From assembly GCF_005930495.1 (NCBI RefSeq), contig NZ_SJEX01000012.1, positions 1 to 64,000 of the forward strand: 64,000 bases of DNA, written 5' to 3'. How positions within the stretch are numbered: the first letter of the stretch is position 1; the number at the start of each line of letters is the position of its first letter. This DNA is from Modestobacter excelsi. GTDB lineage: Bacteria; Actinomycetota; Actinomycetes; Mycobacteriales; Geodermatophilaceae. Below the pieces are notes generated by a model. It was not told the origin of the DNA. It searched no databases and was given only the letters and a program-made list of their open reading frames with translations. Below, piece after piece: positions 54,670 to 63,853 of this stretch. A program made the position numbers and the translations under genes.

Positions 54670-56421
54670 TTACGTCGGATCGGGGTCGTTGGCCCCGGCC
54701 CGGCCACCGCCGGTCAGCCCGGCCTCCTGGGCGTAGGGCTCGTGGCGCTTGCCCGCGTGCGCCTCCACCTGCAGCCGGTCCTTCAGGTGCGGGTAGTGCA
54801 GCTCGAACGCCGGGCGCTCGGAGCGGATCCGCGGGATCTCGACGAAGTTGTGCCGCGGCGGCGGGGACGAGGTCGCCCACTCCAGCGAGTTGCCGTGGCC
54901 CCAGGGGTCGTCACGCAGGGCGAGCCGCCCGTGCTTCCAGGACTTGACCACGTTGTAGACGAACGGGATGACCGAGGCGCCCAGGATGAACGACCCGATC
55001 GTCGAGATCGTGTGCATCGTGGTGAAGCCGTCGGTGGCCAGGTAGTCGGCGTACCGGCGCGGCATCCCCTCGTTGCCCAGCCAGTGCTGGATGAGGAACG
55101 TGGCGTGGAAGCCGATGAAGGTCAGCCAGAAGTGCAGCTTGCCGACCTTCTCGTCCATCATCCGGCCGCACAGCTTCGGGAACCAGAAGTACAGCCCCGC
55201 GTAGGCGGCGAACACCACGGTGCCGAAGACGACGTAGTGGAAGTGCGCGACGACGAAGTAGCTGTCGTTGACGTGCCAGTCCAGCGGCGGGGAGGCCAGC
55301 AGCACACCGGTCAGCCCACCGAGCAGGAAGGTGATGAGGAAGCCGATCGCGAACAGCATCGGGGTCTCGAACGTCAGCTGGCCGCGCCACATGGTGCCGA
55401 TCCAGTTGAAGAACTTGATGCCGGTCGGCACGGCGATCAGGTAGGTCAGGAACGCGAAGAACGGCAGCAGGACCGCGCCGGTGGCGAACATGTGGTGCGC
55501 CCACACCGCCAGCGACAGGGCGGTGATCGCGATGAGCGCGAACACCATGCCCTTGTAGCCGAACAGCGGCTTGCGGCTGAACACCGGGATGACCTCGGAG
55601 ATGATGCCGAAGAACGGCAACGCGATGATGTAGACCTCGGGATGGCCGAAGAACCAGAACAGGTGCTGCCACAGCATCGGCCCGCCGTTCGCGGCGGTGT
55701 AGACCTGCGCGCCCAGGTGCCGGTCGGCCAGCAGCGCCATCAGCGCCGCGGTGAGGATCGGGAAGGCCAGCAGCACGAGGACGCTGGTGACCAGCGTCGC
55801 CCAGGTGAAGATGGACATCCGGAACATCGTCATGCCCGGTGCGCGCAGGCAGACGATGGTCGCCACGAAGTTCACGCCGCCGAGGATCGTGCCCAGACCA
55901 CTGACCGCCAGGCCGGCGATCCACAGGTCACCGCCGGCGCCCGGGCTGTGCGCACCGGTGGACAGCGGCGTGTAGGCGTACCAGCCGAAGTCCGCCGCAC
56001 CGCCGGGGGTCAGGAAACCCGACACCGCCAGCGACGAGCCGAAGAAGAACAGCCAGAAGGAGAACGCGTTCAGCCGCGGGAAGGCGACGTCCGGCGACCC
56101 GATCTGCAGCGGCATGATCAGGTTCGAGAACGCGAAGAACATCGGCGTCGCGAAGAACAGCAGCATGATCGTGCCGTGCATCGTGACCAGCTGGTTGTAC
56201 TGCTCGGGCGAGAGGAACTGCAGCTCCGGGCGGGCCAGCTCACCACGCATCAGCAGCGCCATGAAGCCACCGACGAAGAACCAGATGAAGGCCGCCGTGG
56301 TGTACATGAGGCCGATGGTCTTGTGGTCGGTGGTGCGCAGCAGACCGAGGAGCCGCGACCCCTTCTCGGCTTCGTGTGCCGGACTCGGCCGGCTCACGAT
56401 CGGGGCGGGTGCGATCGTCAC
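54670..56421 (-). CDS. ctaD: Cytochrome c oxidase subunit I (aa3 type)
   Basis: The 583-residue membrane protein is the heme/copper catalytic subunit of the terminal oxidase. It has 12 helices. Ligand and proton-path motifs are visible: [19 protein letters not shown], the [20 protein letters not shown] with the CuB His and the cross-linked Tyr region, HHMFATG, and HFHYVVFGT with the heme histidines. It starts at a GTG. No other oxidase subunit is adjacent, as is common for actinobacterial ctaD. Confidence 0.96.
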   Translation of the reverse strand: MTIAPAPIVSRPSPAHEAEKGSRLLGLLRTTDHKTIGLMYTTAAFIWFFVGGFMALLMRGELARPELQFLSPEQYNQLVTMHGTIMLLFFATPMFFAFSNLIMPLQIGSPDVAFPRLNAFSFWLFFFGSSLAVSGFLTPGGAADFGWYAYTPLSTGAHSPGAGGDLWIAGLAVSGLGTILGGVNFVATIVCLRAPGMTMFRMSIFTWATLVTSVLVLLAFPILTAALMALLADRHLGAQVYTAANGGPMLWQHLFWFFGHPEVYIIALPFFGIISEVIPVFSRKPLFGYKGMVFALIAITALSLAVWAHHMFATGAVLLPFFAFLTYLIAVPTGIKFFNWIGTMWRGQLTFETPMLFAIGFLITFLLGGLTGVLLASPPLDWHVNDSYFVVAHFHYVVFGTVVFAAYAGLYFWFPKLCGRMMDEKVGKLHFWLTFIGFHATFLIQHWLGNEGMPRRYADYLATDGFTTMHTISTIGSFILGASVIPFVYNVVKSWKHGRLALRDDPWGHGNSLEWATSSPPPRHNFVEIPRIRSERPAFELHYPHLKDRLQVEAHAGKRHEPYAQEAGLTGGGRAGANDPDPT

Positions 56422-56716
56422 GCCCGGAGCTTAGACCGTGCCCAACCGCCTCACGCGACGGGAGAGGCAGCCGGTGCGCCGCACGGTCGGGCCGGCCTCC
56501 GCGGACGTGCCCGTGGCCACACCGACGGCGCCGGAGGCGTGTCCCACCGACGGACGGAACCGCAGGTGGGGGACCTGTCGCGCGTCACCCGATCGGGTGC
56601 AGTCCATGAAACCTGTCGGTTCCGGGCGTTTGGCGGCGATCATGACGGGGAACATTTGATCTTGCGCTGGACGGCCCAGCGCACGACGGCGCTGCCGTCA
56701 TGCGTAGGAGGCTCAC
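56422..56716. other. Divergent intergenic region, ctaD / GlsB-like gene
   Basis: The 295 bases between the two starts contain both promoters. An open frame exists on the plus strand (56438-56659) but has no family resemblance, and I regard it as chance. No riboswitch or operator was recognised. Confidence 0.4.
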
Positions 56717-56995
56717 GTGGACGTTCTCTGGAACATCATCGTCTTGATCGTCATCGGTGCGATCGCGGGCTTCATCGCCCGGGCGGTCATCCCGGGGAAG
56801 CAGGACATCGGCATCGGCTTGACGATCGTGCTCGGCATCATCGGGTCCGTGGTGGGCAACCTGCTGGGCAGCCTGATCTTCGAGCCCCACCGGTTCGAGC
56901 TGGGCACCTCCGGCATCATCGGGTCGATCATCGGCGCGATCATCGTGCTCGGCATCTACGTGATGGCCACGAACAAGCGCCGCATCACCCGCTGA
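56717..56995 (+). CDS. GlsB/YeaQ/YmgE-family membrane stress protein
   Basis: The 92-residue protein has three short membrane helices: WNIIVLIVIGAIAGFIARAV, IGLTIVLGIIGSVVGNLLG and GIIGSIIGAIIVLGIYVMAT. The Gly-zipper spacing is typical of transglycosylase-associated proteins (PF04226). The exact role is unknown, but members respond to envelope stress. It begins at GTG 56717, and a hairpin terminator follows. Confidence 0.88.
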   Translation: MDVLWNIIVLIVIGAIAGFIARAVIPGKQDIGIGLTIVLGIIGSVVGNLLGSLIFEPHRFELGTSGIIGSIIGAIIVLGIYVMATNKRRITR

Positions 56996-57031
56996 CGCAC
57001 CGCCCGCGGCCCCGCGGGCAGCACTCCCCCG

Positions 57032-57060
57032 AAGGGCCCGGCCACTGCGGCCGGGCCCTT
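57032..57060 (+). terminator. Hairpin terminator of the GlsB-like gene
   Basis: Arms aagggcccggcc (57032-57043) and ggccgggccctt (57049-57060) surround the loop actgc, followed by ctggcg. It lies between two genes converging from both sides and may serve both. Confidence 0.8.
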
Positions 57061-57087
57061 CTGGCGTCCTCGGCCTCCCGGCCTCCG

Positions 57088-57939
57088 TCAGGCGCCCGCC
57101 CGCCAGCTGCCGACGTCGACGGCCACCGTCACCTCGACCTCCGGAGGCAGTGCGGCGACCCGCGCGGCCAGCTCCGCCTCCCCGAGGTGCCGCGCGTGCG
57201 GCCCCATGCCGACCAGCGTGCGCACCGCGGCGTGGTCGAGGACGAGCCGCTCCCGGTGGTCCGACGTGCCGACCGGGCGCAGGTGCGGTCCGAGGCTCGC
57301 CGTGAGCCGGTCGGCCTTCGCGGGGTCCACGCTGAGCAGCCCGAGCGGACCGACCAGCTCGGTCAGGTGGTCCGCGGCCGGGGTCACGACGACGAGCCGC
57401 CCGCCCGGTCGCAGCACCCGGGCGGTCTCGGCCCCGTTGCGCGGGGCGAACACCACCAGCACCCGGTCCAACGCCGCGTCCCGCACCGGCCAGCGGGCCC
57501 ACGTGTCGGCGACCACGGCCATCGCGCGCGGGTGCGCCCGGGCGGCCCGCCGCGCCGCGTACCGGGAGGCGTCCAGCACCACCCCGACGGCGCCCGGCGC
57601 CCGGTCCAGCACGCCGGCCAGGTGGGCTCCGGTCCCCCCTCCGGCGTCCAGCAGCGTGCGCGGCGACCCGTCGGCCAGGACGGCGTCGGCCAGCGCGGCG
57701 GTGATGCCGGCGTAGTGCCCCGCCGCCAGGAACCCGGCGCGGTCGGCGACCATGGCTGCTGAGTCACCCTCGTGCGGGGACCCGCCCGGCGGCAGCAGCG
57801 TCACGTGACCCTGCCGCGCCCGGTCGAACCCGTGCCCCACCGCGCACCGCAACCCGGCGACGTCGGCGCTGAGCGGCGCACCGCAGACCGGGCAGGCGAG
57901 CACGGCGACCGCTGCCTCCGGGAGCGGTGGCGCGCTCAC
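57088..57939 (-). CDS. RlmA-type 23S rRNA (guanine-N1) methyltransferase
   Basis: The 283-residue enzyme has the zinc module at the N-terminus (ACPVCGAPL, then LRCAVGHGFDRARQGHVTLL), which is diagnostic of RlmA(I)/RlmA(II)/TlrB, followed by a SAM fold with TLLDAGGGTGAHLAGVLDR. These enzymes modify G745 or G748; the G748 type confers tylosin-class resistance. Which position is used here cannot be told. It overlaps the metallophosphoesterase stop by 4 bases. Confidence 0.88.
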   Translation of the reverse strand: MSAPPLPEAAVAVLACPVCGAPLSADVAGLRCAVGHGFDRARQGHVTLLPPGGSPHEGDSAAMVADRAGFLAAGHYAGITAALADAVLADGSPRTLLDAGGGTGAHLAGVLDRAPGAVGVVLDASRYAARRAARAHPRAMAVVADTWARWPVRDAALDRVLVVFAPRNGAETARVLRPGGRLVVVTPAADHLTELVGPLGLLSVDPAKADRLTASLGPHLRPVGTSDHRERLVLDHAAVRTLVGMGPHARHLGEAELAARVAALPPEVEVTVAVDVGSWRAGA

Positions 57940-58454
57940 CGACGGGGTGGTCGCACCGGCAACCGGTGCAGCGTCACGTCGGAGAGCACCCCGCCGCCGG
58001 CGGTACCCGTCAGGTAGGTGGCGAAGGGCTGCCGCCGGCGATCGGTGGGCGAGCCGGGGTTGAGCAGCCGCAGCCCGGTCGTCGCCGTCGTGTCCCAGGG
58101 GATGTGGCTGTGCCCGAACACCAGGACGTCGACGTCGGGGAACCGCGCCGCGCAGCGTTCCTCCCGCCCCTGCGCCGCGCCGGTCTCGTGCACGACGGCG
58201 AGACGCACGCCCTCCAGGTCGACCCGGGCGACCTCCGGCAGCCGTTGCCGCAGCGCGCCGTGGTCGTTGTTGCCGTGCACCCCGACCAGCCGGCGGGCCC
58301 GCCGCTCGAGCTCGTCCAGCAGCGCGACGTCCACCCAGTCTCCCGCGTGCACCACGACGTCGCAGGTCTCGATCCGGTCCCAGAGCGGACCCGGCAGGTC
58401 ACGTGCTCGCTTGGGCACGTGGGTGTCGGAGATGAACACCACGGAAACCGGCAC
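57936..58454 (-). CDS. Metallophosphoesterase (YfcE-like)
   Basis: The 172-residue protein is a small calcineurin-like phosphodiesterase: VVFISDTHVPKRARDLPGP (the DxH), VVVHAGDWVDVALLDEL, VHGNNDHGALRQ (GNxDH), HETGAAQGR and VLVFGHSHIPWD. The GTG at 58454 is the best start; an ATG at 58484 is possible. The natural substrate is unknown. The gene is divergent from the DHA2 transporter gene. Confidence 0.9.
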   Translation of the reverse strand: MPVSVVFISDTHVPKRARDLPGPLWDRIETCDVVVHAGDWVDVALLDELERRARRLVGVHGNNDHGALRQRLPEVARVDLEGVRLAVVHETGAAQGREERCAARFPDVDVLVFGHSHIPWDTTATTGLRLLNPGSPTDRRRQPFATYLTGTAGGGVLSDVTLHRLPVRPPRR

Positions 58455-58532
58455 GACGACATCGTCCCAGGCCGCTACGTTCACCCCTTGGCCGACGACC
58501 CGGCCGACCGGAACCGAACGAACGAGGACCCA

Positions 58533-60065
58533 TTGAGCGACGCCGCCCCCACCACCCGGGCCGGGGACACCACCTCAGCGACCGAGCCCTACCCGAAGCG
58601 CTGGCTGGCACTGGCGGTCATCGCCGTCACCGTGCTGATGGTCATCCTGGACGCGACCATCGTGAACATCGCGCTGCCGGCGGTGTCGGTGGACCTGGAG
58701 GTCTCCGCCGCCACCCAGCAGTGGATCGTCACCGCCTACACCCTGACCTTCGGCGGCTTCCTGCTGCTGGGCGGGCGCATCGCGGACTTCTGGGGCCGCA
58801 AGCGCACCTACCTGGTCGGCGCCGTCGGCTTCGCCGTCGCCTCCGCGCTCGGCGGCCTGGCGCAGAACGAGGCGATGCTCTTCGGCGCCCGCGCGCTGCA
58901 GGGCGTCTTCGGTGCCCTCCTGGCGCCGGCCTCGCTGGCGCTGCTGACCGTGCTCTTCACCGACGCCAAGGAGCGGGCCAAGGCCTTCGCCGTCTACGGC
59001 GCCATCGCCGGTGGCGGCTCGGCCGTCGGCCTGCTGCTCGGCGGTGTGCTGACCGAGTACGCCGACTGGCGCTGGTGTTTCTGGGTCAACGTGCCGGTGG
59101 CCGTCATCGCCGTCGCGGCCGCCATCCCGATCGTGCCGGAGAGCAAGGCCCCCGGGGACGCCAAGTACGACATCCCGGGCGCCGTGCTGATCACGCTGGG
59201 GCTGGCGTCGCTGGTGTACGGCTTCACCAAGGTGGCGCAGGCCTCGCAGGAGGACCCGCAGGCCAACGCCTGGGCCAACGGTGCCGCGCTGACCTTCATC
59301 GTGGTCGGCCTGCTGCTCGTGGTGGCGTTCGTCGTCGTGGAGCTCCGGGTCAGGAACCCGCTGCTGCCGATGCGGCTGGTCCTCGACCGCAACCGCGGGG
59401 GCGCGTACCTGACCTCCACCCTGGTGGGCGCCGGCCTGATCGGGGCGTTCTTCTTCCTCAGCCTGTACTTCCAGCAGGTGCTGGGCTACAAGCCGGTCGA
59501 GGCCGGCTTCGCCTCCCTGCCGACCACCCTGGGCGTGCTCGTATCGGCGGGTGCGGCCAGCGCCCTGGTGCCGAGGATCGGGCCGCGACCGCTGATGGTG
59601 GTCGGTGCGCTGCTGGCCGCTGCGGGGCTGTTCCTGATGTCCTTCCTGGGCGTCGACACCTCGTTCTGGGCGCTGGCCTTCCCCGGCCAGCTGATCCTCG
59701 GCCTGGGCCTCGGCTTCACGTTCGTGCCGCTGTCCAACCTCGCGCTGATCGGCGCCGGCGAGCGCGACGCCGGCGCGGCCAGCGCGATGCTGAACGCCAC
59801 CCAGCAGGTGGGCGCCTCGATCGGCACGGCCCTGCTGGCCACCATCTCGGTCGGGGCGATCACCGATGCGATCACCTCGAAGGTGGCCGCGGGCGCCGAC
59901 CCCAACGACCCGGCGGTCGGCCTGGCCGCACAGGTCGAGGGCTACACCACCGCGTTCACCTGGGCGGCCGCCCTGCTGGTGGTCGGCGCGGTGGTCGCGG
60001 GCCTGCTCATCAAGGCCTCGAAGGAGGACCTGCCCGCCGAGGGCGCCGCGATCCACGCCGGCTGA
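58533..60065 (+). CDS. DHA2-family MFS drug transporter (14 TM)
   Basis: The 510-residue transporter has 14 helices. Motif D1 is MVILDATIVNIALPAVS, motif A is LLLGGRIADFWGRKRTY, and the antiporter motif C region is IAGGGSAVGLLLGGVLTE. This is typical of EmrB/QacA-type proton-coupled drug efflux. It starts at TTG 58533 after a GAGG ribosome site. A degenerate copy of the palindromic element (R8) follows the stop. Confidence 0.9.
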   Translation: MSDAAPTTRAGDTTSATEPYPKRWLALAVIAVTVLMVILDATIVNIALPAVSVDLEVSAATQQWIVTAYTLTFGGFLLLGGRIADFWGRKRTYLVGAVGFAVASALGGLAQNEAMLFGARALQGVFGALLAPASLALLTVLFTDAKERAKAFAVYGAIAGGGSAVGLLLGGVLTEYADWRWCFWVNVPVAVIAVAAAIPIVPESKAPGDAKYDIPGAVLITLGLASLVYGFTKVAQASQEDPQANAWANGAALTFIVVGLLLVVAFVVVELRVRNPLLPMRLVLDRNRGGAYLTSTLVGAGLIGAFFFLSLYFQQVLGYKPVEAGFASLPTTLGVLVSAGAASALVPRIGPRPLMVVGALLAAAGLFLMSFLGVDTSFWALAFPGQLILGLGLGFTFVPLSNLALIGAGERDAGAASAMLNATQQVGASIGTALLATISVGAITDAITSKVAAGADPNDPAVGLAAQVEGYTTAFTWAAALLVVGAVVAGLLIKASKEDLPAEGAAIHAG

Positions 60066-60113
60066 AGGAGGACCCCGCTGTCCGGCCCCCGTGCAGGAGC
60101 TCGCGCCGAGCGG
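60066..60113 (+). repeat. Degenerate 3'-end palindromic element R8
   Basis: Directly after the transporter stop, the sequence aggaggaccccgct and the later agcgggtga keep a short paired arm, but the inner pattern of the family is largely lost. It lies back to back with R6, so this convergent gap carries one element for each gene. Confidence 0.45.
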
Positions 60114-60125
60114 GTGACGTGCTGG

Positions 60126-60188
60126 AACGGCCCCCTTCCAGGGGCCCGCCCTGAGCGTGCGAAGGGTGGGGAGGAAGGGGGTCCTTCG
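60126..60188 (-). repeat. 3'-end palindromic element R6
   Basis: On the minus strand it directly follows the CDF gene stop (cgaaggacccccttcc) and closes with ggaagggggccg. The inner arms read cccaccct and agggcggg. A 42-base stretch including the stop codon is identical to R7 at 61170. Confidence 0.85.
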
Positions 60189-61106
60189 TCAGTCGTGGAC
60201 GGGCGACTCGTGGCCGCGGTGGCTGGAGGACTCGAGCTGGAACGTGCAGTGCTCGAGGTCGAAGTGGGCACCCAGGCAGCTGCACAGCGCGTCGAGCACC
60301 CGGCCACCGTGCCCCTCGGCCAGCACCTCCTCGCTCACCACGACGTGCGCGGAGAGCACCGGCTGACCCGAGGTGATGGTCCAGGCGTGCAGGTCGTGGA
60401 CGTCGAGCACACCCGCGACGCCGAGCACGTGGGCGCGCACCTCGTCGAGGTCCACGCCCTTGGGAGCGGCCTCGAGCAGGACGTCGAACGCCTCCCGCAG
60501 CAGCGTCCAGGCACGCGGGAGCACCAGCGCACCGACGGCGAGGGAGGCGACGACGTCGGCAGCGGTCCAGCCGGTGGTGGCGATGACGACCGCGGCGACG
60601 ATGACCGCCAGCGAGCCCAGCGCGTCACCGACGACCTCCAGGTAGGCGCCGCGGGTGTTCAGCGACTCCCCCTGGCCGGCGTGCAGCAGGGTCAGCGACC
60701 CGACGTTGACGACCAGCCCCAGGACGGCGACCCCGAGCATCCAGCCGGCGTGGATGTCCGGCGGGTCACCGATCCGGCGGACCGCCTCGATGACGACGTA
60801 GGCGCCGACCCCGATCAGCAGCAGGCCGTTGGCGACCGCCGCGAGCACCTCGATCCGCTGCCAGCCGAAGGTGCGGCGGCCGCGGGCGGGCCGCTGGGCG
60901 AAGGTGACCGCGCCGAGGGCCATCCCGATGCCGAGGGCGTCGGTCGCCATGTGCGCGGCATCGGCGAGCAGCGCCAGCGACCCGGACAGCAGCGCCCCGA
61001 CCACCTCGACGACGAAGACCCCGCAGGTCAGCACCAGGACGACGGCGAGCCGGCCCCGGTGCGCGGCCGCGGCGGTGCCGTGCGCCGTCCCGTGGTCGTG
61101 CCCCAT
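60189..61106 (-). CDS. Cation diffusion facilitator (CzcD-like) metal exporter
   Basis: The 305-residue transporter has six helices and a C-terminal ferredoxin-like domain. The metal site in helix 2 is LLADAAHMATDALGI (HxxxD). In helix 5 it is YLEVVGDALGSLAVI, where Glu takes the place of the usual His of HxxxD. The N-terminus is His-rich (GHDHGTAHG). Zinc or cobalt export with proton exchange is likely. The gene starts at ATG 61106 after GGGAGG. Confidence 0.9.
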   Translation of the reverse strand: MGHDHGTAHGTAAAAHRGRLAVVLVLTCGVFVVEVVGALLSGSLALLADAAHMATDALGIGMALGAVTFAQRPARGRRTFGWQRIEVLAAVANGLLLIGVGAYVVIEAVRRIGDPPDIHAGWMLGVAVLGLVVNVGSLTLLHAGQGESLNTRGAYLEVVGDALGSLAVIVAAVVIATTGWTAADVVASLAVGALVLPRAWTLLREAFDVLLEAAPKGVDLDEVRAHVLGVAGVLDVHDLHAWTITSGQPVLSAHVVVSEEVLAEGHGGRVLDALCSCLGAHFDLEHCTFQLESSSHRGHESPVHD

Positions 61107-61169
61107 CGACGCCTCCCTCCCACCGGTCCCTGACATGCAGGGTGCCGCATGTCAGACCCGGATGCCAGG

Positions 61170-61219
61170 AACCGACCCGCTCTGAGCGTGCGAAGGGTGG
61201 GGAGGAAGGGGGTCCTTCG
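61170..61219 (-). repeat. Truncated 3'-end palindromic element R7
   Basis: On the minus strand it follows the M23 gene stop (cgaaggacccccttcc) but lacks most of the second outer arm (ends gcgggtcggtt). The remaining 42 bases match R6 exactly, including the stop codon, which points to a recent copying or conversion event. It lies between two genes of the same direction. Confidence 0.8.
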
Positions 61220-62236
61220 TCAGACCTGGACGCCGCGGTCGCGCAGCCACGGGACCGGGTCGACCTCCTGCCCGTCGATCCCGCCCAGGTGCACCTCGAA
61301 GTGCAGGTGCGGGCCGGTGGACTGCCCCTGGTCGCCCAGCAGGGCGATGGTGTCGCCGGCCCGGACGACCTGCCCCTCCGCGACGAGGACCTGCTGCATG
61401 TGGCCGTAGACGGTCACGTCGCCGTTCTCGTGCTGGAGGTACACGGCCAGGCCGAAGCCGCTGGCCGCGCCGGCCCGGACGACGACGCCGTCCATGGCCG
61501 CGTACTCCGGCGTGCCGAGCGGGGCGGCGAAGTCGATCCCGGCGTGCAGCGTGCCCCACCGGCTGCCGAACCCGCTGGACAGCCGCGCGCCCTGCACGGG
61601 CAGCACCGCCTCGGGCCGGGCGGCCTCTGCGGCGGCGGCCACCGCCGCTGCGTCGGCGTCGGCCTGGACCCGCGCGGCGGCGGCCTGGGCGTCCTCGCGC
61701 TCGGCACGGCTGGCGACCAGCTGCTGCAACCGCGAGGTGGCGTCGTCCTCGCTGGAGGCGGGCTGCTCGGCCTGCACCATGCCGAGCTCCTCGGCGACGC
61801 TGACCGGCTCGTCGGCCCGCGCGACGGCCGGCGAGGAGTCGGTCGCCACCGTCGTGCCGGCGATGCCGGCCGCGCCGATGAGCGCTGCAGCCAGGTAGAG
61901 CGCCGGCCGGCGGGTGCGGGTGGAGGGGCCGCGATGCCGGGGCTCCTGGCCGGCGGCGACCGCAGCGACCACGGCCGCGTTGCTGAACTCCGGGCGGCGC
62001 GTGGCCACGTCCTCGTCGGCGACCTGGGCGGGATCGGCGGCCGGCAGCGGCCAGACGTCCGGGAGAGCAGGTCCGTCACCGCCCGCCGGCAGTGGCCAGG
62101 GATCGCGCGCGGGCGCCGGGACCGGCACCTCGGGACCCTCGGGCGACACGGCGGCGGTGCAGCCACCTGCCGTACCGGTGCACTTCACGCACACCGATCC
62201 GTCGTCGTCGGGCCGGGCGAGATGTTGCGGTTCCAT
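61220..62236 (-). CDS. M23 peptidase with cytoplasmic N-terminal Cys motif
   Basis: The 338-residue protein ends in a LytM/M23 domain (HAGIDFAAPLGTPEYAAMDG, then HMQQVLVAEGQ and GPHLHFEVHLG) with the His-Asp and HxH zinc ligands. One membrane helix (ALYLAAALIGAAGIAGTTVA) lies near residue 120-140, followed by a coiled-coil-like Ala/Glu stretch. Before the helix are about 115 residues with an unusual CVKCTGTAGGC motif, which may bind a metal in the cytoplasm. It probably cuts peptidoglycan outside the cell. ATG 62236 is the start. Confidence 0.85.
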   Translation of the reverse strand: MEPQHLARPDDDGSVCVKCTGTAGGCTAAVSPEGPEVPVPAPARDPWPLPAGGDGPALPDVWPLPAADPAQVADEDVATRRPEFSNAAVVAAVAAGQEPRHRGPSTRTRRPALYLAAALIGAAGIAGTTVATDSSPAVARADEPVSVAEELGMVQAEQPASSEDDATSRLQQLVASRAEREDAQAAAARVQADADAAAVAAAAEAARPEAVLPVQGARLSSGFGSRWGTLHAGIDFAAPLGTPEYAAMDGVVVRAGAASGFGLAVYLQHENGDVTVYGHMQQVLVAEGQVVRAGDTIALLGDQGQSTGPHLHFEVHLGGIDGQEVDPVPWLRDRGVQV

Positions 62237-62514
62237 GCACCTGTCTTCCGTCGGGCGGTCTGGCTCGGACGGGGCCCATGTAAACACGCCGTGACCAGTT
62301 CGTGATCTGCGCTTCCGGGCAGGCACATGTGGTCAAGTGGGTCAGGTCACAACACTTCTTGCCAAATGAGCACCCTGCGTGACGGCACAGTTCCTGGCAG
62401 GTCGTGACTGCAACGCGCCGTCACGGGTAGGAGCGAGGAACGTCACGCCCAGGAGTTCGGCCTGCTGACCGGAGTCGCGGCCGTCTCGAGCCCCCGAGAA
62501 CGAGGAGCACCACC
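62237..62514. promoter_or_regulatory. Divergent promoter region, M23 peptidase / alcohol dehydrogenase
   Basis: A 278-base gap lies between divergent starts with no gene. The part at about 62330-62400 is noticeably less GC-rich than its surroundings, as expected for promoters. A c-di-AMP (ydaO) riboswitch was considered, because these often precede wall hydrolases, but its conserved elements were not found. Confidence 0.4.
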
Positions 62515-63696
62515 ATGCGCGCAGTGACCTGGCACGGCCGCGACGACGTCCGTGTGGACACCGTTCCGGACCCCTCCATCACCGACCCCGCGGACGTGAT
62601 CGTCGAGATCACCTCCAGCGGCATCTGCGGCTCGGACCTCCACCTGATCGAGGTCATGGCGCCGTTCATGACCGTCGGCGACGTCATGGGCCACGAGCCG
62701 ATGGGGATCGTGCGCGAGGTCGGTCCCGGGGTCACCGAGCTGAGGGCCGGCGACCGCGTCGTCGTGCCGTTCAACATCTCCTGCGGCACCTGCTGGATGT
62801 GCAACCAGGGGCTGCAGAGCCAGTGCGAGACGACGCAGAACCGGGAGCAGGGCTTCGGCGCCTCGCTGTTCGGCTACACCAAGCTCTACGGGCAGGTCCC
62901 CGGCGGGCAGGCGCAGTACCTCCGGGTCCCCTTCGGCAACACGCTGCCGATCAAGGTGCCCGAGGGCCCGGCCGACGACCGGTTCGTCTACCTCTCCGAC
63001 GTCCTGCCGACCGCCTGGCAGGCGGTGCAGTACGCCAACGTGCAGCCCGGCAGCACGGTGCTGGTGCTGGGTCTGGGTCCGATCGGCGACATGGCCACCC
63101 GGATCGCCCAGCACCTGGGCGCCGCGCAGGTGCTGGCCTCGGACACCGTGCCCGAGCGGCTGGCCCGGGCACGCGCCAACGGCATCGACGTCCTGGACTC
63201 GACCACCCAGGCCGACGTCGTCGCCTGGGTGCGGGACAAGACCGACGGCCGCGGGCCGGACGCCGTCATCGACGCCGTCGGCATGGAGGCCCACGGCTCG
63301 CCCGGCGCCAAGTTCGCGCAGAAGGCCACCGCGCTCGTCCCCGACGCCGTGATGGAGAAGGTCATGCAGGTCGTCGGCATCGACCGGATGGCCGCGCTGA
63401 ACACCGCGATCGAGGCCGTCCGGCGCGGCGGGACCATCTCGCTGTCCGGCGTCTACGGCGGGGCGACCGACCCGATGCCCCTGATGCGGATGTTCGACAA
63501 GCAGATCGAGCTGCGCATGGGCCAGGCCAACGTCTGGCGCTGGGTGCCGGACATCCTGCCGCTGCTCACCGACGCCGACCCGCTGGGCGTGGACACCTTC
63601 GCCACGCACCACGTCCCGCTGGAGCAGGCGCCGCAGGCCTACGAGACCTTCCGGCAGAAGCAGGACGGCGCGGTCAAGGTGCTGCTCCAGCCCTGA
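62515..63696 (+). CDS. Zinc-dependent alcohol dehydrogenase, FdhA-like (formaldehyde dehydrogenase family)
   Basis: The 393-residue medium-chain dehydrogenase has the catalytic zinc site SSGICGSDLHLIE and GHEPMGIV, the structural zinc cysteines in CGTCWMCNQGLQSQC, and the NAD motif VLVLGLGPIGDMATR. The sequence and long insert resemble glutathione-independent formaldehyde dehydrogenases and related ADHs. It would oxidise an aldehyde or alcohol; formaldehyde is one candidate. A hairpin terminator follows. Confidence 0.92.
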   Translation: MRAVTWHGRDDVRVDTVPDPSITDPADVIVEITSSGICGSDLHLIEVMAPFMTVGDVMGHEPMGIVREVGPGVTELRAGDRVVVPFNISCGTCWMCNQGLQSQCETTQNREQGFGASLFGYTKLYGQVPGGQAQYLRVPFGNTLPIKVPEGPADDRFVYLSDVLPTAWQAVQYANVQPGSTVLVLGLGPIGDMATRIAQHLGAAQVLASDTVPERLARARANGIDVLDSTTQADVVAWVRDKTDGRGPDAVIDAVGMEAHGSPGAKFAQKATALVPDAVMEKVMQVVGIDRMAALNTAIEAVRRGGTISLSGVYGGATDPMPLMRMFDKQIELRMGQANVWRWVPDILPLLTDADPLGVDTFATHHVPLEQAPQAYETFRQKQDGAVKVLLQP

Positions 63697-63707
63697 CCCC
63701 CGGACCA

Positions 63708-63740
63708 TCGCGGGCCGTGCCGCAGGTCCACGGCCCGCGA
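63708..63740 (+). terminator. Hairpin terminator of the alcohol dehydrogenase gene
   Basis: Perfect 12-base arms, tcgcgggccgtg (63708-63719) and cacggcccgcga (63729-63740), surround a 9-base loop. It starts 12 bases after the stop codon. Confidence 0.8.
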
Positions 63741-63853
63741 CGTGACGAGGTTCATGCCCGTCAGGTGCAAGGATCTGGGGCCCGCTCCTCTTGGCTGTAG
63801 AGGACGCCGACGTCCGCGTCGAACCCCCGTGCCCCACCTCGAGGAGCTCTGCC

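Noticed and set aside
56438-56659. Possible 73-codon gene in the ctaD promoter gap
   Set aside because: It has Arg/Pro-rich composition without family resemblance, and part of the frame overlaps the necessary promoter regions.
60189-61106. Dead CDF transporter because helix 5 has Glu instead of His
   Set aside because: Glu can serve as a metal ligand, and the rest of the site is intact. This was noted as a possible change in selectivity, not loss of function.
62237-62514. c-di-AMP (ydaO) riboswitch upstream of the M23 peptidase
   Set aside because: The placement would be typical, but the conserved pseudo-symmetric core of that class was not visible on the minus strand.
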